From assembly GCF_900046455.1 (NCBI RefSeq), contig NZ_FCOT01000012.1, positions 310,001 to 374,000 on the forward strand: DNA of 64,000 bases, written 5' to 3'. This DNA is from Cellulomonas timonensis (lineage in GTDB: Bacteria > Actinomycetota > Actinomycetes > Actinomycetales > Cellulomonadaceae). The notes beneath the pieces were generated by a model, which searched no databases, was not told the DNA's origin, and saw only the letters and a list, made by a program, of their open reading frames with translations. This document shows positions 10,593 to 19,136 of this stretch, in pieces; the stretch's first letter is position 1, and each line of letters begins with the position of its first letter. The translations under genes and the position numbers were made by a program.

Positions 10593-11530
10593 GATAGACG
10601 CGCCGCCACGGGCTGGTCGGCGATCTGGCCGTCGAGGCGATCGGGCTGGTAGCCGAGGCGCCCGCGGGTGCCGACGAGCACCACGATCGCGGCCGCGGTC
10701 GCCCCCACCAGCAGCGCGTGCTGCCCCACGTCACGGTGCATCGCGGGGAACATCTCGCCCCACACGACCCCTGCCGTGTTGTTGATGCTCACGTGCAGCA
10801 GCATCGCCATCGGCAGGCTCTGCCCGGTCCGGTTGAACACCCACGTCATCAGGACGTTGAACGCGACGCAGAAGGCGATGAGCTCGACAGGCCGGTACCA
10901 CGGCACGTCAGGCCAGCCGCCCCACTCCGTCAGGTACAGCGGGAGGTGCCACACGCCCCACATGACGCCGATGATGACCGCCGCCGAGGGGGCGCCCAGC
11001 AGGCGCTGCACGCGGACGAGCGCGAAGTCGCGCCAGCCCGGCTCCTCGGCGAGCCCGGTCGTGACCATCTGCATGATGAGCCCGATGACAAGGGGAACCA
11101 GGATGGTCAGGGACGGCAGCTGCGCCTCGCCGCCGGTGAACGCCAGCGCGGCCAGCACCATCGCGGCGGGGACGCCGACGAGGATGCCGACGTACCAGGT
11201 CCAGTTGACCTTCCACCGCCACAGCCGCCGGACCCATGCGCGCACCCCCGCACGGCCGTCCGCGACCGCGGTCACGAAGAGGGCCGCGCCGATGGGCCCG
11301 AGGTAGGCGCCGGGCAGCATGCCCAGAATCTGTCCGCCGCCCATCCCACCGGGGAACGCGAAGTCCCAGACGCCCAGGCCGTGCTGCGACAGGATGTACG
11401 GGATCCATGCGATCCAGCTGGCGAGGTTCGCCAGCACGAAGAACGACAGGATCGGGCGGCGCCGGACGACGTCGAGCGCGCCGCCGCGCCGGGGAGGTGC
11501 TGGTGCCTCAGCGGCTGTGATGACGCTCAT
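10589..11530 (-). CDS. CPBP family intramembrane metalloprotease (CAAX-like)
   Basis: The 313-aa protein starts at ATG 11530 (AGAGGA eight bases upstream). It has about eight membrane segments and all the conserved Abi/CPBP motifs: EEPGWRDFALVR (paired Glu and Arg), WHLPLYL (His), FNVLMTWVFNRT and LLHVSINN (His, Asn). These proteases act inside the membrane on prenylated or peptide substrates, or on regulatory membrane proteins. Being first in a tightly coupled operon with a membrane-embedded kinase and its regulator suggests it shapes, or is controlled by, that signal. This link is inference. Confidence 0.88.
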   Translation of the reverse strand: MSVITAAEAPAPPRRGGALDVVRRRPILSFFVLANLASWIAWIPYILSQHGLGVWDFAFPGGMGGGQILGMLPGAYLGPIGAALFVTAVADGRAGVRAWVRRLWRWKVNWTWYVGILVGVPAAMVLAALAFTGGEAQLPSLTILVPLVIGLIMQMVTTGLAEEPGWRDFALVRVQRLLGAPSAAVIIGVMWGVWHLPLYLTEWGGWPDVPWYRPVELIAFCVAFNVLMTWVFNRTGQSLPMAMLLHVSINNTAGVVWGEMFPAMHRDVGQHALLVGATAAAIVVLVGTRGRLGYQPDRLDGQIADQPVAARLS

Positions 11531-11707
11531 CGGAGGTTCCTCTCGTCGGAGTGTGTCGGTGACGTGACTCGACGCTAGGAATCGGGGGCCTGATGCCGCG
11601 CCGGGCGGAGGGTGGAACCTCGGCGGTTGCATCGGAAGGTGGAGGCGGCGGACGGGGCAGGTCGCGCCTGCTGCGGGCGCGCGCTGGCTCCTGCTTACCC
11701 TGTGCGC

Positions 11708-12370
11708 GTGTCCGCGCATCGTCCGTCCTCGCCCGCACCCTCGACGGCTCGGCGGTGGACCACCCGAATCGCCTTGCACGCCCTCGGGCTCGTGGTCGGT
11801 GTGGGCCTCGGGCTGTTCTTCGCGGTGATGATCCGCGACTACGCGCTGGTGTGGATGGTGCTGCTGCCCACCGGGCTGTGGGCGCTCGCCAACCGGTCCG
11901 GCGTCACGTCAGCGGCGGGCGGCTTCGACCTGTCCCGTGTGCCAGCCGGAGACCTCGTGGCGATGACGATCGGGGTGCTCCTCGCCATCCCCGCGACGTT
12001 CAACGCGCTCGACGGGTCGTGGTGGCGCACCGCAGCCCTCGTCACGATCCTCGGCGCCGTCGGCTTCGGGATGCTCGCCTACGCCGGCGCCATCCGCGAC
12101 GGCGCCACGATCCGCGCCGGCGAGGTCACGGACAGCCCCCGCGTCCTGCGTGCCGTTGACGTCGCGCTGCGCGGGGTCCGGACCAGCTCCGGGCTCGCGA
12201 ACATGTACCTCGCCGCGGTGGGGACGCTGCTCGCGTTCCCCACCGCGTCGGACTGGCTGCCGACAGTGGCAGTCGTGGTGACGGGGGCGCTGCACGCGGT
12301 GCTCGACGGGCGGGACATGCGGGCTGGCGAACGCGCTCACGAGCCTGGCCTACCCCTCGCCCTCCGCTAG
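11708..12370 (+). CDS. Hypothetical multi-pass membrane protein
   Basis: I do not recognise the family. With the GTG at 11708 the protein has 220 aa: an N-terminal Ser/Pro/Arg-rich stretch, then five or six hydrophobic segments (for example LHALGLVVGVGLGLFFAVMI, LVAMTIGVLLAIPATFNAL, VAVVVTGALHAVL). TACCCT at 11696-11701 lies six bases before this GTG, the spacing expected for a leaderless transcript, and no Shine-Dalgarno site is visible. It is divergent from the CPBP operon and followed by hipBA. No catalytic motif was seen. Confidence 0.65.
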   Translation: MSAHRPSSPAPSTARRWTTRIALHALGLVVGVGLGLFFAVMIRDYALVWMVLLPTGLWALANRSGVTSAAGGFDLSRVPAGDLVAMTIGVLLAIPATFNALDGSWWRTAALVTILGAVGFGMLAYAGAIRDGATIRAGEVTDSPRVLRAVDVALRGVRTSSGLANMYLAAVGTLLAFPTASDWLPTVAVVVTGALHAVLDGRDMRAGERAHEPGLPLALR

Positions 12371-12408
12371 ATGCTGGCCTCATGCCCTTCATCAAGACCG
12401 CTATGATC

Positions 12409-12453
12409 GGTCAATAATGACCTCTTGAACGAGATAAGTGGTCATCTATGACC
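12409..12453 (+). promoter_or_regulatory. Duplicated operator and promoter of hipBA
   Basis: Two copies of GGTCA-N4-TGACC occur at 12409-12422 and 12440-12453, centres 31 bp apart (about three helical turns). TTGAAC (12425-12430) and TATGAC (12447-12452), 16 bp apart, make a plausible sigma-A promoter, with the -10 inside the second copy. HipB proteins bind such palindromes to repress their own operon, so autoregulation is likely. The local sequence is AT-rich compared with its surroundings. Confidence 0.7.
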
Positions 12454-12467
12454 GGTGAGGAGCAGTG

Positions 12468-12776
12468 ATGGCGACCCGGACACCGATCGCGGTGACGCGG
12501 GCGATGGAGGAACTTGGGGAGTCGCTCGCCACATGGCGGCGGCTTCGAGAACTGACAGCGGCCGAGGTCGCCGACCGTGCCGGCATCGGGGTCAAAACCC
12601 TCCAACGCCTCGAGCACGGCGAGGGCGCCACGCTGGAGAGCGTGCTCAGGGTGGCCCGAGCCTTGGGGATGCTCGACCAGATCACCGCTGCCGCGGACCC
12701 GCTGTCGAGCGATGTCGGGCGGCTGCGCGCCGCTGAGAAACTCCCCACGCGCGTGCGCCGGAAGGAGCCTCGATGA
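12468..12776 (+). CDS. hipB: HipB-like antitoxin, XRE helix-turn-helix
   Basis: The protein has 102 aa from ATG 12468 (GAGGAG five bases upstream; a GTG one codon earlier has worse spacing). It is an XRE-type helix-turn-helix (LTAAEVADRAGIGVKTLQRLEHGEG, about residues 29-55) with a basic C-terminus. It overlaps the hipA start by 4 nt. It should bind DNA at the duplicated upstream palindrome and neutralise the HipA kinase. The assignment rests on this motif plus the HipA partner. Confidence 0.85.
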   Translation: MATRTPIAVTRAMEELGESLATWRRLRELTAAEVADRAGIGVKTLQRLEHGEGATLESVLRVARALGMLDQITAAADPLSSDVGRLRAAEKLPTRVRRKEPR

Positions 12777-14002
12777 CCGAGGTCACCGTGTGCGCCGCGA
12801 CGGCCGGACGCGACGTCGAAGCGGGGAATCTCTACACCCACCAGCGAGGCCGGACCGAATCGGCGACGTTCGTGTACGGCGCGGACTACGTCACACGCCC
12901 CGGCGCCTACGCGCTGGACCCGGGCCTGCCACTGAGCACCGCTCCAAGCCAGACCGCTGTCGGGCGCACGATGTTCGGCGCCATGACCGACTGCTCACCC
13001 GACCGGTGGGGCCGCACCCTGCTCGACCGCGCAGAAGCGCACGCTGCTCGCGAAGGAGGCCGGACGGCGCGCACGCTGCGTGAGGTCGACTACCTGTTGG
13101 GGGTCCGGGACGACCTCCGTCAGGGAGCACTGCGCTTCCGCCATGCCGACGGGCCATTCCTCGCCACCGAGGAGACGGGCGTCCCCGCGCTGACCGACCT
13201 CCCTGAGCTGCTCTCACTCGCGGATGCCGCCGAGCGGGACGACATCCGACTCCCAGACCTCCAGCGACTCCTGCGGGCTGGCAGCTCGCTGGGCGGCGCC
13301 CGGCCCAAGGCGCACGTCCGAGACGCGAACAACCGCATCGCCATCGCGAAGTTCCCCTCCGGCGCACACGACACCTGGAACGTCATGGCGTGGGAGAAGG
13401 TCACGCTCGACCTGGCCCGCGCGGCCGGCATCGAGGTCCCGGACTCGACACTGCTGAATCTGGCCGGGCGGCACGTGCTCGTCATCGACCGGTTCGACCG
13501 CCTGCCCGACGGTCAGCGTGTGGGCTATGTCAGCGCGATGACCATGCTCGAGGCTTCAGACGGCGACCAGCGGAGCTACCTCGAGATCGCCGAAGTCATC
13601 GAGCAGCACGCGGCGCGCGCGACCGACGACCTCGCCCAACTGTGGCGGCGGATCCTGTTCAACGTCATGGTGTCGAACACCGACGACCACCTGCGCAACC
13701 ACGGCTTCGTCAAGGCGTCCGGGACCTCATGGGCACTCGCGCCCGCGTTCGACCTGAACCCGGACCCCGCCCCGGGACCGAAGCACCTGTCGACCGCGAT
13801 CGACACGGCCGACGACACGGCAAGCATCGACCTCGTCATGTCCGTCGCCGACTACTTCCGACTCTCCCCCGCGGACGCAGACCGCATCCGGCGTGAGGTC
13901 GCCGACACGGTCGGCGCGTGGCGCGTTGTCGCAGCGCAGTGGCTGACTCCCAGCGAGATCGAGGCGATGGCGCCCGCGTTCTCGCAATCCGGGTACCACT
14001 GA
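12773..14002 (+). CDS. hipA: HipA-like serine/threonine kinase toxin
   Basis: The 409-aa protein is close to the family length. It has the HipA N-terminal domain (MFGAMTDCSPDRWGRTLL, residues 68-85), the Gly-rich loop SLGGARPK (172-179) with ATP-binding Lys193 (IAIAKFP), the catalytic loop SNTDDHLRNHGF (301-312) and the metal-binding FDLNP (326-330). HipA kinases of E. coli type phosphorylate glutamyl-tRNA synthetase and cause dormancy; the target here is unknown. All key residues are present, so the toxin looks intact. It is coupled to hipB, and its stop lies only 19 nt from the convergent helicase stop. Confidence 0.92.
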   Translation: MTEVTVCAATAGRDVEAGNLYTHQRGRTESATFVYGADYVTRPGAYALDPGLPLSTAPSQTAVGRTMFGAMTDCSPDRWGRTLLDRAEAHAAREGGRTARTLREVDYLLGVRDDLRQGALRFRHADGPFLATEETGVPALTDLPELLSLADAAERDDIRLPDLQRLLRAGSSLGGARPKAHVRDANNRIAIAKFPSGAHDTWNVMAWEKVTLDLARAAGIEVPDSTLLNLAGRHVLVIDRFDRLPDGQRVGYVSAMTMLEASDGDQRSYLEIAEVIEQHAARATDDLAQLWRRILFNVMVSNTDDHLRNHGFVKASGTSWALAPAFDLNPDPAPGPKHLSTAIDTADDTASIDLVMSVADYFRLSPADADRIRREVADTVGAWRVVAAQWLTPSEIEAMAPAFSQSGYH

Positions 14003-14021
14003 CCCATCGGGCGGCGGTGGC

Positions 14022-16172
14022 TCAGCCCATGCCCTCCGCGGCGAGCGCGTCAGTCAGCAACCCGACGAGGGTCTCGAGCTGGACGTCCGTGGACGACGGG
14101 AGGTCCTCGTCGGCCGCCCCATCCAGCGCCCGGGCGGCCAGGCCTGACTTGCTGTCGATGAGCTCGGCGATCTTGGAGTCGATGGTCTGCGCGGCGATGA
14201 TCCGCCACGCGGTGACGGGCTCGTCCTGGCCGATGCGGTGGATCCGGTCGATGGCCTGAGTCTGCTCGGCGTGGGTCCAGGACAACTCGGCCAGCACCAG
14301 GTTGGACGCGACCTGGAGGTTCAGCCCCACGCCAGCGGCCGTCAGGGAGCACACGACGATCGACACGTCAGGGTCCTCGACGAACGCCTTGATGTTCTTC
14401 TCGCGCGCCTTGGGCGTCTGGTCGCCGCGGATCGAGGCGTAGCGGATGCCGCGGTCGGCGAAGGTCTGCTCGGCCTGGTCCATCACGTCGACGTGCTTGG
14501 CGAAGAACACCACCTTGCCGACGTTGCGGGCGAGCTGCGCGGCGTAGTCGGCGGCCAGCCCGGCCTTGGCCTGGCCGATCCGGCGGACCATCGTGAACAC
14601 GTTCTCGCCGCTGGCCTTCGAACTGGAGTCCTTGAGCTCCCCTGCCGCGACCCGGCGAACGAGCTCGTGGTCGATCCCGTCCACGACGCCGTCGCGACTG
14701 CGCATCTCGATGGCGGACCGGTAGCGCTCGACCATGCGGCGGGTGAGCGCCACCTCGGCGGCCCGGATCGAGCGGCCGACGGCGCCGTCGAGCTCGACGG
14801 GCAGGTCCGCCACCCGGCGGGCAGGGATGTCGGCCACCACGTCGGCCTTGCGGCGGCGCACGATGCCCATGTTGATCACGCTGTCCCGCGCGGCGGAGTA
14901 GAAGCCCGGGTCGGCGGGGGTGAGCCCGGTCTCCTCCAGGGCGGTCTGCAGCGCGCCGAGTGGCTGTTTGTCGTCGATCCAGCCGAGGAACTGCCAGATC
15001 GCCCGGAAGTCTTCGATGTCGTTGATCAGCGGGGTGCCGGTCAGTGCCATCAGCAGCGGCCGCGCGGTGCGGGCGCGGATCCGCTCAGAAAGCGCGAGGA
15101 CGTGCTGGGAGCGCTGGGAGGTCTTGTTCTTGATGAAGTGCGCCTCGTCGACGACCATGCCGCGGAAGCCCAGGTTGCCGAGCCAGCCGACGTGCCTGTC
15201 CAGCAGCTCGTAGTTGACGATCACGACATCGGCGAAGCCGTCGACCTTGTCGCCGTCGCCGTGGACGACCGTGGCCCGACGGTGCGGCGTCCACAGCACC
15301 ACCTCATGCGCCCAGTTCGTCTTCACCACGTTGGGCACCACGACCAGCAGCGGGTACGCGTCAGCAGCCTGGGCCGCGAGCAGCGCCTGGGCGGTCTTAC
15401 CGAGACCGGGCTCGTCGGCCAGCAGGAACGTGCGATGGCCGCGGGTCGTGGCCGCGACGACCTGGGCCTGGTGCGGCATCAGCACCCGGCCGGGGGATGC
15501 GAACGCCGGGCGGGCGTCGGGCATCCGCATACAAGCAGGAGCGCCGGTGGCGGCCTTCTCGAATGACCTGAAGAGCGGCTCGAGCAGCTCCCAGCCGGCC
15601 AGGCGGCGGGCCCGCGTCGCGATCCGCTCAGCCGCGGCCTCGTAGTCGGGGGCCAGGAACGGGTTCGCCAACTGGCGTGAGATCACGGACCGAGGCACCA
15701 CTTGGGGCGCGGTGCTGATCGCCGGCGCTGTGGGCGGCGCGGGCGTGGGCTCCTCCTCCGGCGGCTCGAGGCCTCCAGCGCGCATCACCGTCGCCTTGAA
15801 CGCGCGCGCCGCGTCGGAGAGCCGGGCGTCCTCGGCGAGCAGCTCGAGCAGCGTCGTATCCCGGGCAGCGGTCTTGGCCAGCTGCGTCGCCACCCCGTCG
15901 AGGCGCTTGAGCTGCTCGGTGCGCTTTGACGCGGACAGTCCGGCGTCGGCCATCAGGCGGGCCCGCTCCTCGCGCACGAGCAGCGCCACCACCTGGAACT
16001 TCGTGCGCACCGCCGGACGCGTCGGCGGGCGCCGCACGGCACTGTCGACCTCGCGGGCGACCTCTGCGAGCACGGGGATGATCCCCTGCTCAGCGGGACG
16101 CGGGGCGCGGCGGCGCTGAGCGCTGGAGTCAGTGCGCGCACGACCGGACCCGCGTTGACCTGGTCGAGCCAC
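14022..16172 (-). CDS. SNF2-family DEAD/DEAH-box helicase
   Basis: The start is set at GTG 16172 because GAAGGAGGA lies directly upstream; frames reaching 16220 or 16280 lack such a site. The protein then has 716 aa. Residues 1 to about 225 have no motif I recognise. The SNF2 ATPase core follows, with Walker A DEPGLGKT (about 263-270), DEAH in VVDEAHFIKN (about 352-355), LTGTPLIN, and in the second lobe CSLTAAGVGLNLQ and QAIDRIHRIGQ. It would translocate on double-stranded DNA. No nuclease, methylase or other known partner is adjacent, so a role in repair or in phage defence cannot be decided. Confidence 0.88.
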   Translation of the reverse strand: MARPGQRGSGRARTDSSAQRRRAPRPAEQGIIPVLAEVAREVDSAVRRPPTRPAVRTKFQVVALLVREERARLMADAGLSASKRTEQLKRLDGVATQLAKTAARDTTLLELLAEDARLSDAARAFKATVMRAGGLEPPEEEPTPAPPTAPAISTAPQVVPRSVISRQLANPFLAPDYEAAAERIATRARRLAGWELLEPLFRSFEKAATGAPACMRMPDARPAFASPGRVLMPHQAQVVAATTRGHRTFLLADEPGLGKTAQALLAAQAADAYPLLVVVPNVVKTNWAHEVVLWTPHRRATVVHGDGDKVDGFADVVIVNYELLDRHVGWLGNLGFRGMVVDEAHFIKNKTSQRSQHVLALSERIRARTARPLLMALTGTPLINDIEDFRAIWQFLGWIDDKQPLGALQTALEETGLTPADPGFYSAARDSVINMGIVRRRKADVVADIPARRVADLPVELDGAVGRSIRAAEVALTRRMVERYRSAIEMRSRDGVVDGIDHELVRRVAAGELKDSSSKASGENVFTMVRRIGQAKAGLAADYAAQLARNVGKVVFFAKHVDVMDQAEQTFADRGIRYASIRGDQTPKAREKNIKAFVEDPDVSIVVCSLTAAGVGLNLQVASNLVLAELSWTHAEQTQAIDRIHRIGQDEPVTAWRIIAAQTIDSKIAELIDSKSGLAARALDGAADEDLPSSTDVQLETLVGLLTDALAAEGMG

Positions 16173-16485
16173 ATCTCCTCCTTCGTACCTCTGCACCGCG
16201 ACTGCGGCGCAGCGCGTCATGCCATCACCGCCCGGGACTGATCGGGCGCCGGGATCACCGCGCAGCATCCTCGCCAACACCGCCTGCGGGCCTGCGCTCG
16301 CCGACGGTGACAGGCGTCATCCATCCGGCCATGCCCGTGGGCGCCCGCAGTAGACCCGCTCACACGCCACGACCGTGCAGCCATGACGTGAGACAACCTG
16401 CCGACACGCCGGCGGTGCCGAGACGACGCCCCTTCGGCCGCCGTGTCCGAGTCACCGACACCTGCGCTGACTTGCACGGACACTG
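16173..16485. other. Gene-free region between helicase and tRNA-Arg
   Basis: About 310 nt. I see no convincing coding sequence. GTGTC-N9-GACAC (16442-16460) lies 26 nt beyond the tRNA 3' end and could be a weak terminator. The helicase promoter must also lie here, but no clear -10/-35 pair was found. Confidence 0.4.
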
Positions 16486-16558
16486 TGCGCCTGGGCAGAT
16501 TCGAACTGCCGACACCCGCTTTAGGAGAGCGGTGCTCTATCCCCTGAGCTACAGGCGC
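16486..16558 (-). tRNA. tRNA-Arg (anticodon CCT)
   Basis: The minus strand reads GCGCCTG (acceptor), TA, GCTC...GAGC (D arm), CCGCT-CTCCTAA-AGCGG (anticodon arm, anticodon CCT), GTGTC (variable), GGCAG-TTCGAAT-CTGCC (T arm) and CAGGCGC, with discriminator A. All stems pair, giving 73 nt; CCA is not encoded. It decodes AGG, a rare codon in this G+C range. tRNA 3' ends are common integration sites; here that end faces the helicase and hipBA. Confidence 0.95.
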
Positions 16559-16668
16559 GCGGGACTTGGGAGAACCTGGTCGGACACCCGATCGCGTGGC
16601 GTCCGGTGTCCCCATCAGGGCTCTTGTCGGTCCCGTGCGTCGCCGATCGGGCCACAGGGCTCGGCTCG

Positions 16669-16693
16669 GCGCACCGCTAGGGTACCGGTGCGC
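16669..16693. repeat. Inverted repeat upstream of tRNA-Arg
   Basis: GCGCACCG (16669-16676) and CGGTGCGC (16686-16693) are perfect 8-bp arms around the 9-nt spacer CTAGGGTAC. On the minus strand TACCCT in the spacer resembles a -10 box facing the tRNA, about 120 nt away. It could be a protein-binding site or a hairpin. No other gene-like feature lies between the tRNA and 16838. Confidence 0.4.
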
Positions 16694-16838
16694 GTGTCGG
16701 GGATGCACCAGTGCTAGACGTGTCGGTCGTCCAGTTCGGGTGCGTCAGGCGGCGAGCCGCAGGCGGTGGCTGCGATCGCGGTGGCGGTGGTACGAGGCAA
16801 CGACGCCGTCAGGCGCCCTCGCAGAAAGAAGGCCCACG

Positions 16839-17126
16839 GTGACGATCAAGGTCATCGCGCGAAGTGTCGTCCGGCCCCACAGCCTCCCTGAGGCCCTCCG
16901 CCTCTACGAGGCCCTGGTCAAGGAGACGGTCCAGGAGCCGGGGTGCCACTCCTACGAGCTCTTCCAGGACATCGACGACCCTCATCGACTGACGCTGATC
17001 GAGGAGTGGGAGGACCTGAACGCGTTGGACCTCCACACGAAGACGCCGCACTTCGTCGACCTGGTCGGTCAGCTCGCGGAGCACGAGGACGAGTTGCCCG
17101 TCCACAGGTACACCCGGGTGTTCTAG
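16839..17126 (+). CDS. ABM-domain monooxygenase-like protein
   Basis: The 95-aa protein starts at GTG 16839, with AGAAGG six bases upstream. It is one antibiotic-biosynthesis-monooxygenase (ABM, ferredoxin-like) domain of normal length, with the typical run VKETVQEPGCHSYELFQD...HRLTLIEEWEDLNALDLH and the usual H-F near the end (TPHFVDL). YgiN-like members oxidise quinols or act in small-molecule metabolism. Convergent with the glycerate kinase; no operon partner. Confidence 0.85.
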   Translation: MTIKVIARSVVRPHSLPEALRLYEALVKETVQEPGCHSYELFQDIDDPHRLTLIEEWEDLNALDLHTKTPHFVDLVGQLAEHEDELPVHRYTRVF

Positions 17127-17157
17127 GAAGAGAGCGCTGTGCCGATCCTCCCCGCGT

Positions 17158-18294
17158 TCACGGCAGGAGCTCGGCGGCGAGGTGGCGCGCGAGGCGTCTG
17201 AGCAGCGGCCCGGCGTTCGCCATGGACCGCTCGCGGTCGGGCTCGATGTCCTGCAGGGCGAAGATGCGATCGATGCCCGCGCCACGCGCAGCGTCCTCGG
17301 GGATGGCGCGTCGCCCGCAGACGCCCACCACGGGGACTTCCCTGCGCCGGGCGGCCCGTGCCACGCCGACGGGTGTCTTGCCGTGAAGCGTCTGGCTGTC
17401 GATCGACCCCTCGCCTGTCACCACCAGGCTCGCGCCGTCGAGGTGGCGGTCGAGGCCCACGAGGTCGAGGACGAGGTCGACGCCGGATTCCATGCGGGCC
17501 CCGAGGGCCGCCATCGCCGCGACGCCCACTCCCCCGGCGGCCCCGGCGCCCGGGGAGTCCGCGTGGTCATGTCCTGTCGCGTCGGCGAGCACCCGCGCCC
17601 AACGCTCGAGCCCGCGCTCGAGCCGCACCGCGGCCTCCCCTGTCGCGCCCTTCTGCGGCCCGTAGACCGCGACGGCGCCGTCGACGCCCAGCAGCGGGTT
17701 GCGCACGTCGCTCGCCAGGATGATCTGCGCCTCGGCCAGCGCGGGGTGCAGCCCGGACAGGTCGAGTCCGCCGAGGTCGTCGAGGGCGCCGCCGCCGCGT
17801 GGCAGCGGTTTGCCGTCGCGGGTGCGCAGCACGGCGCCGAGAGCCTCGAGCATCCCGGCGCCGCCGTCCGAGCTGGCGCTGCCCCCGATCGCCAGGACGA
17901 TCTCTCGCCGCCCGGCGTCAAGCGCCGCGCGCAGTACCTCCCCCACCCCGTGGCTCGACGCGGTCATCGGCTCGAGCCGCCCGGCGGGCAGGCGCACGAA
18001 CCCGCAGGCGTCTGCCAGCTCGACCACGGCCACGGCTCCCCGGGTCGCGTAGGCCGTGGCCACGGGCAGCCCGGTGGGCCCGGAGGCGATCACCGGCGCC
18101 AGGGCGAACCCGGCGGCGGTGATCGCCTCGATGGTCCCGTCCCCGCCGTCGGCGACGGGTACGGCGACCACCTGGGTCTGAGGTGAGGCGTCGTGGATGC
18201 CCTGGGCCACCGAGAGCCCCACCTCAGTCGCCGTGAGCGTGCCCTTGAACTTGTCGCACGCGACGACGACCGGGCCCACCCCGGCCGCCGTCAC
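17158..18294 (-). CDS. Glycerate 2-kinase (GarK/GlxK family)
   Basis: The 378-aa protein starts at GTG 18294, overlapping the isomerase stop (GTGA). Family motifs are VVVACDKFKGTLTATEV, VPVADGGDGTIEAI, IGGSASSDGGAGML and VYGPQKGATG. It phosphorylates D-glycerate with ATP to 2-phosphoglycerate, which enters glycolysis. It is the last gene of the minus-strand sugar-acid operon and completes the path from tartronate semialdehyde. Confidence 0.92.
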   Translation of the reverse strand: MTAAGVGPVVVACDKFKGTLTATEVGLSVAQGIHDASPQTQVVAVPVADGGDGTIEAITAAGFALAPVIASGPTGLPVATAYATRGAVAVVELADACGFVRLPAGRLEPMTASSHGVGEVLRAALDAGRREIVLAIGGSASSDGGAGMLEALGAVLRTRDGKPLPRGGGALDDLGGLDLSGLHPALAEAQIILASDVRNPLLGVDGAVAVYGPQKGATGEAAVRLERGLERWARVLADATGHDHADSPGAGAAGGVGVAAMAALGARMESGVDLVLDLVGLDRHLDGASLVVTGEGSIDSQTLHGKTPVGVARAARRREVPVVGVCGRRAIPEDAARGAGIDRIFALQDIEPDRERSMANAGPLLRRLARHLAAELLP

Positions 18295-19136
18295 ACCGTG
18301 ACGGTGGTGAGCCAACCGAGCGTCTCCTCCGTCGTCGTGCTGGGGACGTACTCCAGCGCCAGCCAGCCGTCGTACCCGGCGGCCCGCAGTGCCGTGAGGT
18401 GGCGCTGCAGCGGCATCGTCCCGGTGCCGGGCTCATGCCGTCCGGGTGTGTCGGCGATCTGCACGTGGGCGATCTCCGCGCCGTGGCGCGCGATCACCTG
18501 GTCCAGGTCGTCTCCGTTGACCGCGAGGTGGTAGAGGTCGCACAGGAAGCCGATGTTCGCCACGTCGTGCCGCGCACGGGCGCGCGCCACGACGTCGAGC
18601 ACGTCCTGGGCTGTGCGCAGCGGGTAGCCGGCCGACCCGGAGACGGGCTCGACGAGCACCGTCCCGCCGATCGCGGCGACGGCCCGGGCCGCCACCCCGA
18701 GGTTCTCGATCGCGACCTCGTCCTGCTCGGCGATCGACGCTCCTTCGACGCGGTTGCCGTACAGCGCGTTGTACGCGCGGCAGCCGAGCGCCTCGCCGAT
18801 GGCCACCACGACGGCGACGTTGCGGCGGAACTCCTCGGCCCGGGCCGGGTCGGACAGCACACCGCGCTCGCCGCCGGGCATGTCCCCGGCGAAGAAGTTC
18901 AGCCCGATGAGCTGCACGTCGGCATCCCGGACCGCCGCGACGAAGGCGTCGACCTCGCTGGCCGCCGGCTCCGCCTCGGCGAAGGGCCACCAGAACTCGA
19001 CGGCGCGGAAGCCCGCGCGCCGCGCGGCCGCCGGCCTCTCCAGCAGGGGCAGCTCCTTGAACATGATCGAGCAGTTGGCGGCGAGACGGCCGGGCACCGC
19101 GACGCCGTCGGCCGCCGGGTGCTCAGCGGAGCTCAC
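18291..19136 (-). CDS. Hydroxypyruvate isomerase family protein
   Basis: The 281-aa protein is an AP-endonuclease-2-like TIM barrel. It starts at GTG 19136, 14 nt inside the preceding reductase gene. The N-terminal RLAANCSIMFKELPLLERPA and AVEFWWPF, the central YNALYGNR, and the metal-site segments LVEPVS and IGFLCDLYHLAVNGD match hydroxypyruvate isomerase (Hyi). It would interconvert hydroxypyruvate and tartronate semialdehyde, feeding the reductase next to it. TIM-barrel isomerases are hard to separate by sequence, so a related keto-aldose isomerase is possible. Confidence 0.85.
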   Translation of the reverse strand: MSSAEHPAADGVAVPGRLAANCSIMFKELPLLERPAAARRAGFRAVEFWWPFAEAEPAASEVDAFVAAVRDADVQLIGLNFFAGDMPGGERGVLSDPARAEEFRRNVAVVVAIGEALGCRAYNALYGNRVEGASIAEQDEVAIENLGVAARAVAAIGGTVLVEPVSGSAGYPLRTAQDVLDVVARARARHDVANIGFLCDLYHLAVNGDDLDQVIARHGAEIAHVQIADTPGRHEPGTGTMPLQRHLTALRAAGYDGWLALEYVPSTTTEETLGWLTTVTV

